Part shown: positions 21,019 through 21,340 of the stretch, in pieces | Numbering within the stretch: position 1 is the first letter of the stretch | Layout of the letters: every line of letters starts with the position of its first letter | IMG/VR virus record: IMGVR_UViG_3300020188_000064 | Coordinates: 1-21,340 of that record | Length of the DNA stretch: 21,340 bases | Origin: a virus | Reading direction: 5' to 3' (one strand) | The notes under the pieces: generated by a model | The model's input: only the letters and a program-made list of their open reading frames with translations | What the model was told of the DNA's origin: nothing | The model's database searches: none | Made by a program: the position numbers and the translations under genes

Positions 21019-21340
21019 TTAAATTTCTGAGCTCAAAAATTCAGGAGGTGTTGGCCAAGAAATAGACTCTAAAGTAGGAAAATTTTCAGGAGCTTGTTTC
21101 AATGGCTCAGTCATATCTCTAAGTTCTTGTCTATATTGTTGTGCAGCAGCCTTTTCTACTCCAGTTATTGGAGCGTCTGGTAATTGAGTCCAGTCCGTTA
21201 ATCTTAATTTAGAGGTTCTCTGTTTTCTTGTATAATTTAATAGAGCGGCATCATTCCATTGCCACTGACGATCTGCGGTCCAATAAGCAAAAGGATTAGG
21301 CTTAATTCCTTTTTCTGCCCATGTTGAGTTAACAAAGTCA
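21019..21340 (-). CDS. Tail fibre assembly chaperone-like protein (5' part beyond window)
   Basis: The frame is open from the right edge to a TAA at 21021-21019; 106 C-terminal residues are visible. The segments LRLTDWTQLPDAPITG and QQYRQELRDM, then a proline-rich SWPTPPEFLSS tail, are the hallmark of the phage tail assembly chaperone family (DW-TQ...YRQ-LRD...WP-P; PF16778-like), which is commonly encoded at the end of tail-fibre operons and assists fibre folding. Just upstream the visible part reads NPFAYWTADRQWQWNDAALL. Its stop is only three bases from the -35 box of the terS promoter and no terminator is seen, so its message may read into the packaging operon. The family is recognised from memory of the motif, not a search. 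Confidence 0.75.
   Translation of the reverse strand, partial: DFVNSTWAEKGIKPNPFAYWTADRQWQWNDAALLNYTRKQRTSKLRLTDWTQLPDAPITGVEKAAAQQYRQELRDMTEPLKQAPENFPTLESISWPTPPEFLSSEI

Noticed and set aside
1-21340. CRISPR arrays, tRNA genes, insertion sequences, integrase or attachment sites
   Set aside because: No regularly spaced repeats, cloverleaf-like segments, transposase motifs or integrase motifs were found while reading both strands.

Overview
The window is a contiguous stretch of a tailed double-stranded DNA phage (Caudoviricetes, siphovirus type). Every gene I can support lies on the minus strand, so transcription and gene order run from right (21340) to left (1). The order matches phage lambda and HK97 closely: packaging, portal, protease, capsid, connectors, major tail protein, frameshifted tail chaperones, tape measure, then M, L, K, I and J. 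The DNA is AT-rich, with much ATA, AGA and TTA/CTA codon use. The promoters look like bacterial sigma-70 promoters. The host is probably a low-GC bacterium with a conventional sigma-70. The small basic proteins beside the terminase resemble ones I associate with marine phages, so a marine Gram-negative host is my guess, not something the sequence proves. There is no integrase, repressor, tRNA, CRISPR array or insertion sequence.

Right part (21340-17371, packaging): the 3' end of a tail-fibre assembly chaperone gene, then a perfect consensus promoter abutting the small terminase gene. After that come a coiled-coil membrane protein, three small lysine/arginine-rich proteins interspersed with two small membrane proteins, the large terminase, a second near-identical promoter and an HNH endonuclease. 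Several of these small genes (51, 58 and 47 codons) are recorded here from direct translation.

Middle part (17384-9756, head and neck): HK97-type portal, a 106-residue unknown, and one long frame fusing an HK97-type prohead protease, a coiled-coil scaffold/delta region and the major capsid protein. A strong internal ribosome-binding site inside that frame should also make capsid alone. After a UUCG-loop terminator come a gp6-like connector, a 468-residue virion protein, a tail-terminator-like protein and the major tail protein, which ends at a second UUCG-loop terminator.

Left part (9755-1, tail): a good promoter restarts transcription into the tail chaperone pair, joined by a textbook -1 frameshift signal (A AAU UUU, 8-nt spacer, 8-bp stem). 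Next are a 1290-residue tape measure (inferred tail around 190 nm) and the M, L, K, I and J tail-tip genes, mostly coupled by 1-14 base overlaps. L carries two carbohydrate-binding-like modules inserted between its iron-sulphur cysteines. J is open at the left edge.

Together the genes form a nearly complete morphogenesis module. The most notable points are the nested protease/capsid gene, the frameshift signal, the decorated L protein, and two related promoters whose genes appear to have leaderless or nearly leaderless mRNAs.
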